Shown here piece after piece: positions 1 to 8,574 of a DNA stretch of 64,000 nt. The number at the start of each line of letters is the position of its first letter. Position 1 is the stretch's first letter. A program made the position numbers and the translations under genes. The stretch comes from Cerasibacillus sp036516575 (GTDB lineage Bacteria > Bacillota > Bacilli > Bacillales > Amphibacillaceae). Under the pieces are notes generated by a model. That model saw nothing but the letters and a program-made list of their open reading frames with translations. It had not been told where the DNA came from and did no database searches. The stretch lies in the NCBI RefSeq assembly GCF_036516575.1, contig NZ_DATBTY010000040.1:1-64000 (forward strand), given 5' to 3'.

Positions 1-798
1 GTTTATCGTCAAAAGCAACATGTGACATTTGTTGCAAGGATTATTCCGGATAACATACCGACCATCCAACAACTGAATATGCCACCTGTTTTAGAACAAT
101 TGGCTTTAAAACCACACGGTCTCATCTTAGTAACAGGACCAACCGGCTCAGGGAAATCAACAACTCTAGCGGCGATGATTGACTATATTAATCAACGTGA
201 AGCAAAGCATATCATCACACTTGAAGATCCGATTGAATATGTACACGAGCATGGAAAGTCAATGGTCCATCAGCGAGAGGTCGGTTCTGACACACTGAAA
301 TTTGCTAATGGGTTACGAGCGGCATTACGTCAAGATCCCGATATTATTTTAGTCGGTGAAATGCGAGATTTAGAGACGATTTCAACGGCGATTACAGCTG
401 CCGAAACAGGTCACCTAGTATTAGCAACCTTACATACCAATAGTGCTTCACAAACGATTAATCGAATCATTGATGTGTTTCCACCACATCAACAAGCACA
501 AATTCGTATTCAGTTAGCTGATGTGTTAGAAGGAATCGTTTCACAACGCCTCTTCCCACGTGCAATGGGATCTGGTCGAATTGCTGCGACAGAAATCTTA
601 TTAAATCACCCATCCATCGCGAATCTCATTCGGAGTGAGAAGGTGAACCAAATAAAGAATGTTATGCAGACGAGTCGTCCTCTTGGTATGCATACACTTG
701 AGATGTCGATTCAAGAATTACTTGCAGCTGGCTTAATTAATGGGGAAACAGCAGCCGTTTATTTAAACAATGTAGGTGATTCTAATGCCCGTCTATAA
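1..798 (+). CDS. pilT: Type IV pilus retraction ATPase PilT (5' end outside the window)
   Basis: The reading frame is open from the first base, so the N-terminal domain is missing and 265 codons are visible. The product is the cytoplasmic hexameric ATPase that drives pilus disassembly. Visible motifs, numbered from the window start, are Walker A GPTGSGKST (about 46-54), Walker B DPDIILVGEMRD (about 112-123) and the His box HLVLATLHTN (about 138-147). A C-terminal LIRSEKVNQIKN stretch matches the PilT-specific AIRNLIRE region and argues against the extension ATPase PilB, which is expected upstream. The stop overlaps the start of pilC, as in T4P operons. Confidence 0.93.
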   Translation, partial: VYRQKQHVTFVARIIPDNIPTIQQLNMPPVLEQLALKPHGLILVTGPTGSGKSTTLAAMIDYINQREAKHIITLEDPIEYVHEHGKSMVHQREVGSDTLKFANGLRAALRQDPDIILVGEMRDLETISTAITAAETGHLVLATLHTNSASQTINRIIDVFPPHQQAQIRIQLADVLEGIVSQRLFPRAMGSGRIAATEILLNHPSIANLIRSEKVNQIKNVMQTSRPLGMHTLEMSIQELLAAGLINGETAAVYLNNVGDSNARL

Positions 799-1999
799 AT
801 ATACTGGGCGCACGCGAAAAGGCCATTTAAAACGAGGCACGATTGAAAGTGAATCACGTCGTGAAGCTATTAGTGATTTAAAGAAAAAAGGCATCAGCTT
901 ACGAGAAATAAAAGAAACGAAAGCAACCATCTTTAATAAGGAGTTGTCTCTCGGACGAAAATCGGTTAAAAATCGCGACTTCGTTATTTACTGTCGTCAG
1001 TTTGCGACACTCATTCGTGCGGGGGTATCCATAGTTGAAGCGACCCATATCTTAACCGCGCAATCGGAAAGCAAAGTATTACAATCTGCTTTAGAAAAGG
1101 TAGAGAACGATATTCGTGAAGGACATTCATATTCAGATGCCGCAAAGAAGCATCCAAGCGTATTTCCACCATTGTTTATTAACATGATTCGCGCTGGAGA
1201 AATGACCGGTAACTTGGACGAGACATTGGACAGGCTCGCAATGTATTACGAAAAACAATATAAATTAAAGAAAAAAGTCCAGTCAACAATGACTTATCCG
1301 ATTATTTTACTCGTATTAATTATCGGTGTGGTTATCTTTATGATGTTATCAATCGTCCCGAACTTTGTTAGTATGTTTGAGCAGTTTGAAGGTGACTTAC
1401 CAGCGATTACGAAGATGGTCGTATCGATGAGTGAACTGATTCAAAGTTCATGGTGGATCTTACTAATAGGGACAATCGTTTTTGCGATTGGGTTTATGTA
1501 CATGTTTAAAAACAATGATTCATTTCATTATCAAGTGCATTATGGGCTATTAAAAATACCTATTTTCGGTAAAATATTGCAAAAGTCTGCCATCGCCCGG
1601 ATGACACGGACATTGTCATCACTGTTTTCCAGTTCGGTGCCGATTCTTCAAGCGCTTGGCATTGTCGAGAAAGTCGTTGACAATCCAGTTATCGGAAAAG
1701 TTGTCCGCGAGGCAAGAGTAAATCTAGAGCAAGGGAGCCCATTATCAGAACCATTTGAGAAGAGCTGGGTGTTCCCACCGCTTGTGTCACAAATGACAGC
1801 GATTGGAGAACAAACGGGTTCACTCGATTATATGCTTGAAAAAATTGCTGATTTCTATGAAGACGATGTCGATCGAACTGTCGATTCCTTACAGTCATTA
1901 ATTGAACCACTGATGATTGTTATACTAGCGGTTGTCGTTGGATTTATCGTTTTATCCATTATGATTCCGATGTTCACTGTTTTTACAGAAATGCAATAA
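785..1999 (+). CDS. pilC: Type IV pilus inner-membrane platform protein PilC
   Basis: 404 residues, the normal length for the GspF/PilC family. It has two T2SF domains, about residues 65-190 and 265-395, each followed by hydrophobic segments (about 168-192, 220-240 and 375-398). It is the polytopic platform on which the PilB/PilT motors act. An in-frame GTG lies at 776, but the AGGTGAT ribosome site at 774-780 is correctly spaced only for the ATG at 785, and the protein then begins MPVYKYTGRTRKG, typical of PilC. It overlaps pilT by 14 bases, implying translational coupling. Confidence 0.93.
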   Translation: MPVYKYTGRTRKGHLKRGTIESESRREAISDLKKKGISLREIKETKATIFNKELSLGRKSVKNRDFVIYCRQFATLIRAGVSIVEATHILTAQSESKVLQSALEKVENDIREGHSYSDAAKKHPSVFPPLFINMIRAGEMTGNLDETLDRLAMYYEKQYKLKKKVQSTMTYPIILLVLIIGVVIFMMLSIVPNFVSMFEQFEGDLPAITKMVVSMSELIQSSWWILLIGTIVFAIGFMYMFKNNDSFHYQVHYGLLKIPIFGKILQKSAIARMTRTLSSLFSSSVPILQALGIVEKVVDNPVIGKVVREARVNLEQGSPLSEPFEKSWVFPPLVSQMTAIGEQTGSLDYMLEKIADFYEDDVDRTVDSLQSLIEPLMIVILAVVVGFIVLSIMIPMFTVFTEMQ

Positions 2000-2024
2000 G
2001 ATGAAAATTACTTTTTAGGGGGTG

Positions 2025-2080
2025 ATGCCAAACGGAAATCGATGAAATATCAATTGGTATCATACTATTTATTTTACTAA
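2025..2080 (+). other. Two overlapping micro-ORFs before the major pilin
   Basis: After the GGGGGTG ribosome-site-like run at 2019-2024, ATG at 2025 opens a 6-codon frame (MPNGNR). Its TGA at 2043-2045 overlaps the ATG at 2042 of a 12-codon frame (MKYQLVSYYLFY), which ends at 2080, 17 bases before pilA. They could be translated leader peptides or chance. No homology can be judged at this length. Confidence 0.25.
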
Positions 2081-2097
2081 AATGAGGAGGAACAAAG

Positions 2098-2547
2098 ATG
2101 TTTAAAAAATGGATGGAGAAATCGAAAAAAGATCAAAGAGGTTTGACTTTAGTCGAATTACTAGCGGTGGTTGTTATTTTAGCGATTGTTGCAGCTATTG
2201 CGTTTGTGTTGATTGGGAATGTCATTGAAAATTCAAAGAAAGATGCACATATCGCTAACGCACAGCAGATTATTTCAGCTGTGAAATTGGCAGAATCTAG
2301 TGGAGATATAGATTCAACTGCCCTTACCAATGGTGTAGACATTTTAGCAACCGAAACAAAATTAAATACTATAGGCTCTCCAGTTGATCCATGGGATAAA
2401 GAGGAGTATGCATCAGCTACAGTTAAAGTAGAAAATGAAGAATATAAAATCACATTGACATTAAAGAATACTGCAAATGATAAATGTAGCATTACAAATA
2501 CATCAGAAGCAAAGCTACAACAAGGTCGAAAAGCAGTTTGTAAATAA
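2098..2547 (+). CDS. pilA: Major type IV pilin (PilA-like prepilin)
   Basis: 149 residues with a class III signal: a basic leader of 15 residues ending in Gly15, then LTLVELLAVVVILAIVAA, with Glu at +5 of the mature chain and a 20-residue hydrophobic helix. The C-terminus holds two cysteines (CSITNT...AVC, about 13 residues apart), consistent with the disulfide-closed D-region of type IVa-like pilins. The strong ribosome site GAGGAGG at 2085-2091 and the position between the platform gene and the prepilin peptidase suggest it is the main structural subunit. The mature pilin would be about 134 residues. Confidence 0.88.
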   Translation: MFKKWMEKSKKDQRGLTLVELLAVVVILAIVAAIAFVLIGNVIENSKKDAHIANAQQIISAVKLAESSGDIDSTALTNGVDILATETKLNTIGSPVDPWDKEEYASATVKVENEEYKITLTLKNTANDKCSITNTSEAKLQQGRKAVCK

Positions 2548-2564
2548 TAGATATATGGTTTTAT

Positions 2565-2586
2565 CCCCGGCGTTCCCGCGCCGGGG
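2565..2586 (+). terminator. GC-rich hairpin between pilin and peptidase genes
   Basis: A perfect 8-bp stem, CCCCGGCG (2565-2572) with CGCCGGGG (2579-2586), and a 6-base loop. No T-tract follows; the next gene's ribosome site starts within about 10 bases. It is more likely an mRNA-stabilising or attenuating hairpin, leaving more pilin than peptidase message, than a full terminator. Confidence 0.6.
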
Positions 2587-2610
2587 CCATGATAAAAAGG
2601 ATGTGAGAAA

Positions 2611-3375
2611 ATGGAATTCCTACTCTATATTTATCTCTTTGTATTCGGTCTCATTCTCGGTTCATTTTACAATGTGGTTGGTATCCGCTTAGCCAATGGT
2701 GAATCAATTGTCACACCACGCTCACATTGTCCAAGATGTAATCACCAACTAATGGCCTGGGAGTTAATCCCGGTATTTTCGTATATTTTCCAACGAGGAA
2801 AATGTAAAAACTGTGGAACTTCCATTTCCATTAAATATCCTTTATTTGAATGTGCTACGGCTACTCTTTTTACGATTTCACCATTATTGGTGGGATGGTC
2901 AAAGGAGTTGCTTATCGCTCTATTGCTCATTTCACTCGTCATCATTATTACAATTTCAGATTTAGAAAAGATGATTATCCCGAATAAGGTGCTGCTTTTC
3001 TTTGCAGGCATCATGCTAATCATCCGCATTTTCATCCCTACTGAACCATGGTGGGATGCCTACTTAGCAGCTATTATTGGCTTTTTATTACTTCTGCTGA
3101 TTGCCATTGTTAGTAAAGGTGGCATGGGTGGTGGTGATGTAAAACTTTTCTTTATCCTTGGCTTGTTTGTCGGGGTAAAAGGAGTCTTTTTTACTTTATT
3201 TTTTGCGTCATTATTCGGATTAATTTATGGCCTCATCATGATGGCAAAACAAAAATTACAACGTAAACAACCGATTCCATTCGGTCCATTTATTGGTTTA
3301 GCAGCACTAGTCGTCTATTATATGGAAGAAGAATTAAGCGTATTTTTAGATTGGTTATGGAACGTATCGATATAG
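2611..3375 (+). CDS. pilD: Type IV prepilin peptidase (PilD/ComC family)
   Basis: 254 residues, a polytopic aspartyl protease that removes prepilin leaders and usually N-methylates the new N-terminus. The N-terminal methylase domain has the two CxxC pairs (CPRCN near 32-36, CKNCG near 57-61). The catalytic aspartates are visible as SDLEKMIIPN (near 117-126) and GGMGGGDVKLFF (near 170-181, the GxGDxK box). Its substrates in this locus are the pilin and the minor pilins. B. subtilis ComC is normally elsewhere on the chromosome, so this copy belongs to the pilus cluster. The ribosome site AAAAGGATGTGAG precedes the ATG. Confidence 0.93.
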   Translation: MEFLLYIYLFVFGLILGSFYNVVGIRLANGESIVTPRSHCPRCNHQLMAWELIPVFSYIFQRGKCKNCGTSISIKYPLFECATATLFTISPLLVGWSKELLIALLLISLVIIITISDLEKMIIPNKVLLFFAGIMLIIRIFIPTEPWWDAYLAAIIGFLLLLLIAIVSKGGMGGGDVKLFFILGLFVGVKGVFFTLFFASLFGLIYGLIMMAKQKLQRKQPIPFGPFIGLAALVVYYMEEELSVFLDWLWNVSI

Positions 3376-3411
3376 GAGTTAAAGGCATCATTTAGGAGGA
3401 AGGTGACATCA

Positions 3412-4434
3412 ATGTTTTTCTTTTCAAAAAATAAACGTACGGTCAATATTGTCATAGAAGATTATGCTATTCGTATTGCAGAAAATAAAAATGGTGACTT
3501 AAAATCTATCAAATTATTAGAGGAACGCCCGATTCCAACCGGGATGATTGAACACGGTAAAATCATTGATGAAATGGCATTTTTTGATTGGATGAAAGAA
3601 TTAATCCGTGAACTGGGGCTACGTCATCGCCGTGTACGGTTTTATGTTCCGAACTCACTCGTCATAATGCGTCATGTCGAGTTTCCAGCACGGTTAGAAG
3701 GTGAGGATTTAAGAGATTATTTTTATGACCAAATCGGAAAGACGATTCACCTTCCATTCCAAGATGCGTTATTTGATGTCTATGTACCAGAACAAATAAA
3801 AGCAGCATCGGATACAGAAGCTGAAACAGAACAAAAAAACAAAGGCATCCTATTCGCAGCACCTGAGGAAGAAGTAAATAAGTTTATTAATCTATTTTCT
3901 GATGTATCCTTGCAACCTGAGGCGGTTGATATCCAATCATTGGGCGTCTATCGTTACTATTATCATTTACATGAGCGTAAACAAAATGCGGTTTCGCTGT
4001 TTTTCGAATTAAATTTAACATCACATCATTTAAGCATTTTTCATAAACATACACCTGAATTTATAAGGCACCAAGAACTTGATATTAATCCAGGGCACTG
4101 GAAAGCTGAACAAACAGAAAATGAATCCATTCAATGGACTTTTAAAAAAGATAAGGAAGAGCTCTTGGGAGTCATTGAAGACCAGATTACAGAACTAGAT
4201 CGTATCATGGATTTCTATCGTTATTCATTATACAAGGGAGAAAAGAATATCGATGAAATTATCGTTTACGGAGATTATCCGCGTATTGAGCAAGTAGCAA
4301 ACAGAGTAAAGGAACAATATGATATTCCTGTCAAACTATTAACGGGTGATTTATCAGAGCATGATATGGTCGATATTCGTTATATCCCTGTCTTAGGTCT
4401 CGCTTTGAAAGGAGGTAGTCATGATGCTACCTGA
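3412..4434 (+). CDS. pilM: Type IV pilus assembly protein PilM
   Basis: 340 residues with an actin-like (FtsA/PilM) fold. It begins MFFFSKNKRTVNIVIEDYAI, contains PNSLVIMRHVEFPA and ends with the phosphate-2-like IDEIIVYGDYP and a final VDIRYIPVLGLAL. PilM is cytoplasmic and binds the PilN N-terminus, linking motor and alignment complex. A GTG lies at 3403, but the AGGAGGAAGGTG ribosome site (3394-3405) fits the ATG at 3412 better. It overlaps pilN by 14 bases, the usual M-N-O order. Confidence 0.9.
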   Translation: MFFFSKNKRTVNIVIEDYAIRIAENKNGDLKSIKLLEERPIPTGMIEHGKIIDEMAFFDWMKELIRELGLRHRRVRFYVPNSLVIMRHVEFPARLEGEDLRDYFYDQIGKTIHLPFQDALFDVYVPEQIKAASDTEAETEQKNKGILFAAPEEEVNKFINLFSDVSLQPEAVDIQSLGVYRYYYHLHERKQNAVSLFFELNLTSHHLSIFHKHTPEFIRHQELDINPGHWKAEQTENESIQWTFKKDKEELLGVIEDQITELDRIMDFYRYSLYKGEKNIDEIIVYGDYPRIEQVANRVKEQYDIPVKLLTGDLSEHDMVDIRYIPVLGLALKGGSHDAT

Positions 4435-5014
4435 AGTGAACTTACTTCCTGAAAGAGAACAGCAAAGTAACACGTCTTATCACATATTTTTAATTAGTAT
4501 CATCGTGTGTGTCTTATTATATAGTTTATTTGCTTATTTCTACTTCACAACGTCATCAGACTTAAAACTAGCGGAACAAAGATTTAATCAGTTAGAAATG
4601 GAAAAAACAGCACTAGAAACAAAACAGAGTCAGTCGGTTAATGAAGACATTCATAATGTAGATGATTCAATTCGTTTTGCAGAATACTTTGTGATTCCAA
4701 CATCGCATTTTATAGATGAATTATTGGACCTATTACCTGAGCATGCTTATTTGACAGAATATGAATATAACTTCCGAACGGTAAAGCTAAAAACACAGTT
4801 TGAAACATTAAACGATGCATCAAGCTATACGGATAAATTAGTACAATCAAAATTCATTACTGAAGCGATGGTTGATGAGATTGATACGATTCCTACAGAA
4901 GAATTGGAAGATGAAGACTTGTATTCATTTGATACGATTCCAAGATACGATGTTAGTTATTCCCTTGTACTCAATTTAGAACAATTAAAGCAAGGGGGTA
5001 GTGAAGATGAATAA
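4421..5014 (+). CDS. pilN: Type IV pilus assembly protein PilN
   Basis: 197 residues. The N-terminus MMLPEVNLLPERE contains the conserved NLLP motif that binds PilM. One membrane helix (about 23-45) is followed by an extracytoplasmic coiled coil (about 47-75) and a ferredoxin-like C-terminal domain. The ribosome site AAAGGAGG (4408-4415) precedes tandem ATGs at 4421 and 4424. No PilP or PilQ follows, as expected for a cell without an outer membrane. Confidence 0.88.
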   Translation: MMLPEVNLLPEREQQSNTSYHIFLISIIVCVLLYSLFAYFYFTTSSDLKLAEQRFNQLEMEKTALETKQSQSVNEDIHNVDDSIRFAEYFVIPTSHFIDELLDLLPEHAYLTEYEYNFRTVKLKTQFETLNDASSYTDKLVQSKFITEAMVDEIDTIPTEELEDEDLYSFDTIPRYDVSYSLVLNLEQLKQGGSEDE

Positions 5015-5702
5015 TTTATTTCATGAAAACAAACGAATACTATGGGTTTTAATGTCATTATTATTAATTCTATTAATCGTTTTATATGTTATTTTTTTTA
5101 AGCCAATGCGAGAAGAAGCTGAACATGTTGAAGCATCTTCACAAACGTTAAAATTAGATATCGAACAATTACAAGGGGAACTAGAAACGAAAAAAGACGA
5201 TGAAGTATTTGTTTATGAGGAACATGAACAAGAAAAGAAACTCCCAAAAACAAAATTATTAGATCAGCTGCTATTAACTTTAGAAGAGATAGAAGCTGTA
5301 AGCTCGAGTCAAATTATTAAAGTTGATTTTAGTTATGATGGTGATTTTCCTGAGACAGGTATGGATGAAACAGGAGAAGAATCTGATTCTGCTCATCAAA
5401 GCGATGATGCAAATGAGAATGATGAGGAAAATGACGCAGAAGACAAAAAGGTTAAGCCTGCAATCGATATCAGTGATAAACCAGAAGCTTTGCAACCAAT
5501 CATTTTAGAATTAGAAGTCGCTTCACCGAATTATAAGAGTTTTAAGCAGTTTTTAACAGAAGTGGAAAAGCAAGAACGAATAACTGTCGTCAGTACACTA
5601 GAATTCGAAAAACCTGGTGAAGAAGAATTAATTAAAGCAGAAACACCGAGTAAAATCATGACGTTTAAAGTACAGTTAATGACGTTTTATTTGGATCGAT
5701 AA
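5007..5702 (+). CDS. pilO: Type IV pilus assembly protein PilO-like
   Basis: 231 residues: a short cytoplasmic tail, one membrane helix (about 11-33), a coiled coil (about 35-70) and a C-terminal domain with a very acidic Asp/Glu/Asn-rich linker (about 110-150). Sequence identity to PilO is weak, so the assignment rests on topology and on position directly after pilM-pilN. A GTG lies at 5001, but the AAGGGGG site (4992-4998) is spaced for the ATG at 5007. The acidic linker suits a surface-exposed protein in a salt-adapted cell (inference). Confidence 0.78.
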   Translation: MNNLFHENKRILWVLMSLLLILLIVLYVIFFKPMREEAEHVEASSQTLKLDIEQLQGELETKKDDEVFVYEEHEQEKKLPKTKLLDQLLLTLEEIEAVSSSQIIKVDFSYDGDFPETGMDETGEESDSAHQSDDANENDEENDAEDKKVKPAIDISDKPEALQPIILELEVASPNYKSFKQFLTEVEKQERITVVSTLEFEKPGEEELIKAETPSKIMTFKVQLMTFYLDR

Positions 5703-5720
5703 GCTAAAGGGGATGATCGA

Positions 5721-6218
5721 GTGTTTAAAGCTGAAATAAGTAAATGTGGTAATAACCAAACAGGTTTTACACTTGTAGAGGTTTTGGCGTCAGTCGTTTT
5801 AATCTCGATTGTCCTGATTGGTGTTTTTAATCTTATGATTTTTACAAATAAAACAGCAACATCAAATAACGAACATCTTGTCGCAATTAATTTAGGTAAA
5901 GCGACGATTGAACGAATGAAGCTTGATTATGGCTCTTTTATTGAAAAGCCAAGTTCTAAGCCAGATTATGTTTTTGATAGGAATGGAAAGGAAACGTATG
6001 ATTTACACAAGTGTCAAGCCCTATTTGAAGATAAGCAATGTAAAATGCTATACAAGCCAAAGATAAACAATAAGGACTATAACATTGTCATTGATGTTAG
6101 TCAGAATCATGAAGAAAAAAGGCTAAAATTGATTAACGTCGTTGTCACAGTGAAAGATACTGATAACAAAATGAACCATAAAGTGGAAGGTTATGTGAAT
6201 TATGGCTATGCAAAATGA
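5721..6218 (+). CDS. Minor pseudopilin, I/PilV-like (triad 1)
   Basis: 165 residues from a GTG start with the ribosome site AAAGGGGATG (5707-5716). It has a prepilin leader ending in Gly15, then FTLVEVLASVVLISIVLI, with Glu at +5. A Cys pair (KCQALFEDKQCK, about 103-111) could form a disulfide. It is first of a set of three overlapping pseudopilin genes, matching the GspI-J-K or PilV-W-X order that builds the pilus tip. I cannot say which named family it falls in. Confidence 0.82.
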   Translation: MFKAEISKCGNNQTGFTLVEVLASVVLISIVLIGVFNLMIFTNKTATSNNEHLVAINLGKATIERMKLDYGSFIEKPSSKPDYVFDRNGKETYDLHKCQALFEDKQCKMLYKPKINNKDYNIVIDVSQNHEEKRLKLINVVVTVKDTDNKMNHKVEGYVNYGYAK

Positions 6219-6729
6219 ACGTGGATTAACACTAGTAGAAGTATTGGCTGTATTTGTCATAGGGTCGATTATATCTGTGATTGGCATTCAAATTTTAATG
6301 GCGGGTTTTAAATCATATGAACATGTTACCGCTCAAACAGAACTACGCGATGAAGCAGACTATATAATGTCAAAATTAATTAACGAGTTATATACAGTGA
6401 AAACGAGTGAGATTAAAAAGAAACACTTAAATAGTTCTGATAATTACGAATATTACTTTGAAATTAATGATAAAATAATCGGTTTTAAAGATGGAAATGT
6501 CTTAACTAAAGATGGTAACTTATTACGCTCTAATCACAATATACAAGTTGTTTTTAAACAAACAGAATCTGAAGAAACAAAATCTGACGTAGGAACAATG
6601 ATTGAAGAGATTAGTGACAATCAATTTAAAATAACACTCGTATTACAGAAAAAAGATACAGACCATCGATTAAAGCTCGTTAGTGAAATCGGAATCATCG
6701 ATGATTCTAATGGGAGAAAGGGGGAATAA
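6202..6729 (+). CDS. Minor pseudopilin, J/PilW-like (triad 1)
   Basis: 175 residues. The 8-residue leader (MAMQNERG) is cut before LTLVEVLAVFVIGSIIS, with Glu at +5. The globular part is beta-rich and has no cysteine. The start overlaps the end of the preceding pseudopilin by 17 bases and its stop is 1 base before the next start, so the three are almost certainly co-translated. J-like pseudopilins bridge I and K in the tip complex. The function in this organism is inferred from order only. Confidence 0.8.
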   Translation: MAMQNERGLTLVEVLAVFVIGSIISVIGIQILMAGFKSYEHVTAQTELRDEADYIMSKLINELYTVKTSEIKKKHLNSSDNYEYYFEINDKIIGFKDGNVLTKDGNLLRSNHNIQVVFKQTESEETKSDVGTMIEEISDNQFKITLVLQKKDTDHRLKLVSEIGIIDDSNGRKGE

Positions 6730-6730
6730 T

Positions 6731-8506
6731 ATGCAACAACGAACTAAAAATGACAAAGGATACACATTATTTTTAACGTTGCTTATTACCATTCTCTTTA
6801 CTGTACTCGCAGTCGTCATGGTTAATTTTACAATGGCATCTATGTCCAAAAACAAAGTACGTGAACAATACGTTCAAGCACAAGAATTATCTGAAAAAGG
6901 CTTAGAACATATCGTTAGTGAGATTCAGACACAGTTGCAAGAAAAACTCGGAGAAAGTGGATTAACACGCACTCATTTTGCTGATGAGTTAAGTGCTTTA
7001 ATAGATAAATATAATTGTGAAAATGGAAATGAAAAAATTATTATTAAGGGGGTTGGTGAAACAGGAGATTATTCAGCGTGTATAAAATCCACACATAAGG
7101 ATTCCGGAAACGATTTAAGAAGGGAAGTAGTTTTTTTAAGTAAAGGTAAGATTGATGGAAAAGAAAAAGAAATTAAAACGACAATTGAGATTGGTGCTCA
7201 AGAAGTACCAGATGCTTTAAAATATGCAATCGGTTCACACAAAACGTGCTCTAATGGTAGGGACTGTATTCCAGGAGAAGGTAATCTCTTTTTACATGGT
7301 GGAGTTTCTATCGAAGGTGATTTTAAAGTAGATGGCGATTTAATTACAAGTAATAAAGGGTATGCATATTTAAGGGGAGAACAATGGATTGATTCAAAAA
7401 AGCCAACAGCATTAGCTGGTCCGAATGCAAGGACTTCAAAGCTTGTGTTAGGAGGTAAAATTTATACTTTTAATGGTCATCCTAGTGGCGGTTATTCGAA
7501 TCATGTAGCACGTAAATCATTTTCTTCATATCGAGATTATAAATTAGTTAAACCAGCAGAGGCGTTTGTGAATCCACCACAATTAATTAATCGTGATCCT
7601 ATTACAAACAGAATAAATATTAATGATCATGCAGTGAATTACAAACTAGATAAAAATAAATCATTTGTTAACAAATTATATGCTAATAATAATAGACAAT
7701 TTATTAATATTTCGGCACCGAATCACTTCTTGTATTCGTATTATAAATCTATTGAACGAGTAAAGGTATCTCAGAAGGGTTGTGGCTTTTGGAAATTAAC
7801 ACCATGTTATAAAGATGTAGAAGTTGATAAAACGCGTGGCTCATATACAATGTCAGGAAGAAATCAAATTGGACAATTACATATAGATGGAGACTTAACG
7901 ATTTCATCGGGCACACATATATTTAATAAAGGATTATATGTAGATGGCGATTTGATTATAGGCCATTTGAATAGCAGAACTCCGAATGCTGAATTAAATA
8001 TTGATGGTCCTATTTATGTGAACGGTAATCTTATAGTAAGAGGTGTTAATGCTAAATTAAATACGTTAATATATGTAAATAAATCGGTAGATATACAATA
8101 TTCAAGAATAAACGGTCTTAACAAAGGCGACCGAAACGGTTCATTAATTGTATTTGCAAATGACACAATAAAAATTGCTAATAATAGTGTTAATGAGGAT
8201 ACACCGAGTCATATAAGAGGATATTTTTATTCTGAAGATGCATTTGAAATGTTTGGCGTAGGATCAAATATTAGAGTCGAAGGTGGAATATCTGCACGTA
8301 GAATAATTTTAAATGCTGTTAGAGGAAGCGCAAGTGAAGATAGATGGGGAAATCATTATTTTGATTCGCCTTCTGTACAAGAAAACAGACCTTCTCGCCT
8401 TCAAGTCATCTATAATCCAGAAATTATAAACACTTATTCTGATTTAAAACAGCAAGAACCTGTCATTTATAATGTTGATCCGCCTAAGACAATCGAGCGT
8501 CATTAA
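6731..8506 (+). CDS. Large K/PilX-like tip pseudopilin with beta-repeat passenger (copy 1)
   Basis: 591 residues, much longer than ordinary PilX/GspK (about 200-330). The leader ends at Gly10 and the mature N-terminus is YTLFLTLLITILFTVLAVV, with Leu instead of Glu at +5, the mark of the K-type subunit that caps a pilus. After the pilin helix and a Cys pair (YNC...SAC) comes a passenger from about residue 165. It starts GEGNLFLHGGVSIEGD and is rich in strand repeats such as KVDGDLI, HIDGDLTI, YVDGDLII, NIDGPIYVNGNLIV, resembling bactofilin-type beta-solenoids. Extra Cys pairs: CSNGRDC, and CGFWKLTPC. The ATG at 6731, after AAAGGGGGAA, is preferred over upstream in-frame ATGs. Confidence 0.8.
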   Translation: MQQRTKNDKGYTLFLTLLITILFTVLAVVMVNFTMASMSKNKVREQYVQAQELSEKGLEHIVSEIQTQLQEKLGESGLTRTHFADELSALIDKYNCENGNEKIIIKGVGETGDYSACIKSTHKDSGNDLRREVVFLSKGKIDGKEKEIKTTIEIGAQEVPDALKYAIGSHKTCSNGRDCIPGEGNLFLHGGVSIEGDFKVDGDLITSNKGYAYLRGEQWIDSKKPTALAGPNARTSKLVLGGKIYTFNGHPSGGYSNHVARKSFSSYRDYKLVKPAEAFVNPPQLINRDPITNRININDHAVNYKLDKNKSFVNKLYANNNRQFINISAPNHFLYSYYKSIERVKVSQKGCGFWKLTPCYKDVEVDKTRGSYTMSGRNQIGQLHIDGDLTISSGTHIFNKGLYVDGDLIIGHLNSRTPNAELNIDGPIYVNGNLIVRGVNAKLNTLIYVNKSVDIQYSRINGLNKGDRNGSLIVFANDTIKIANNSVNEDTPSHIRGYFYSEDAFEMFGVGSNIRVEGGISARRIILNAVRGSASEDRWGNHYFDSPSVQENRPSRLQVIYNPEIINTYSDLKQQEPVIYNVDPPKTIERH

Positions 8507-8574
8507 TTTTGAAAGATCATGATATTCATCTCTCACAATAAGTATTAAATATTTTAAAAGGAGAATTGAATGGC

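Noticed and set aside
2054..2083. TTGGTA-N18-TAAAAT promoter before pilA
   Set aside because: A transcript from it would start inside the pilA ribosome site.
2477..2692. 71-codon frame across the pilA-pilD junction
   Set aside because: It is a shadow of pilA and pilD and contains the GC hairpin.
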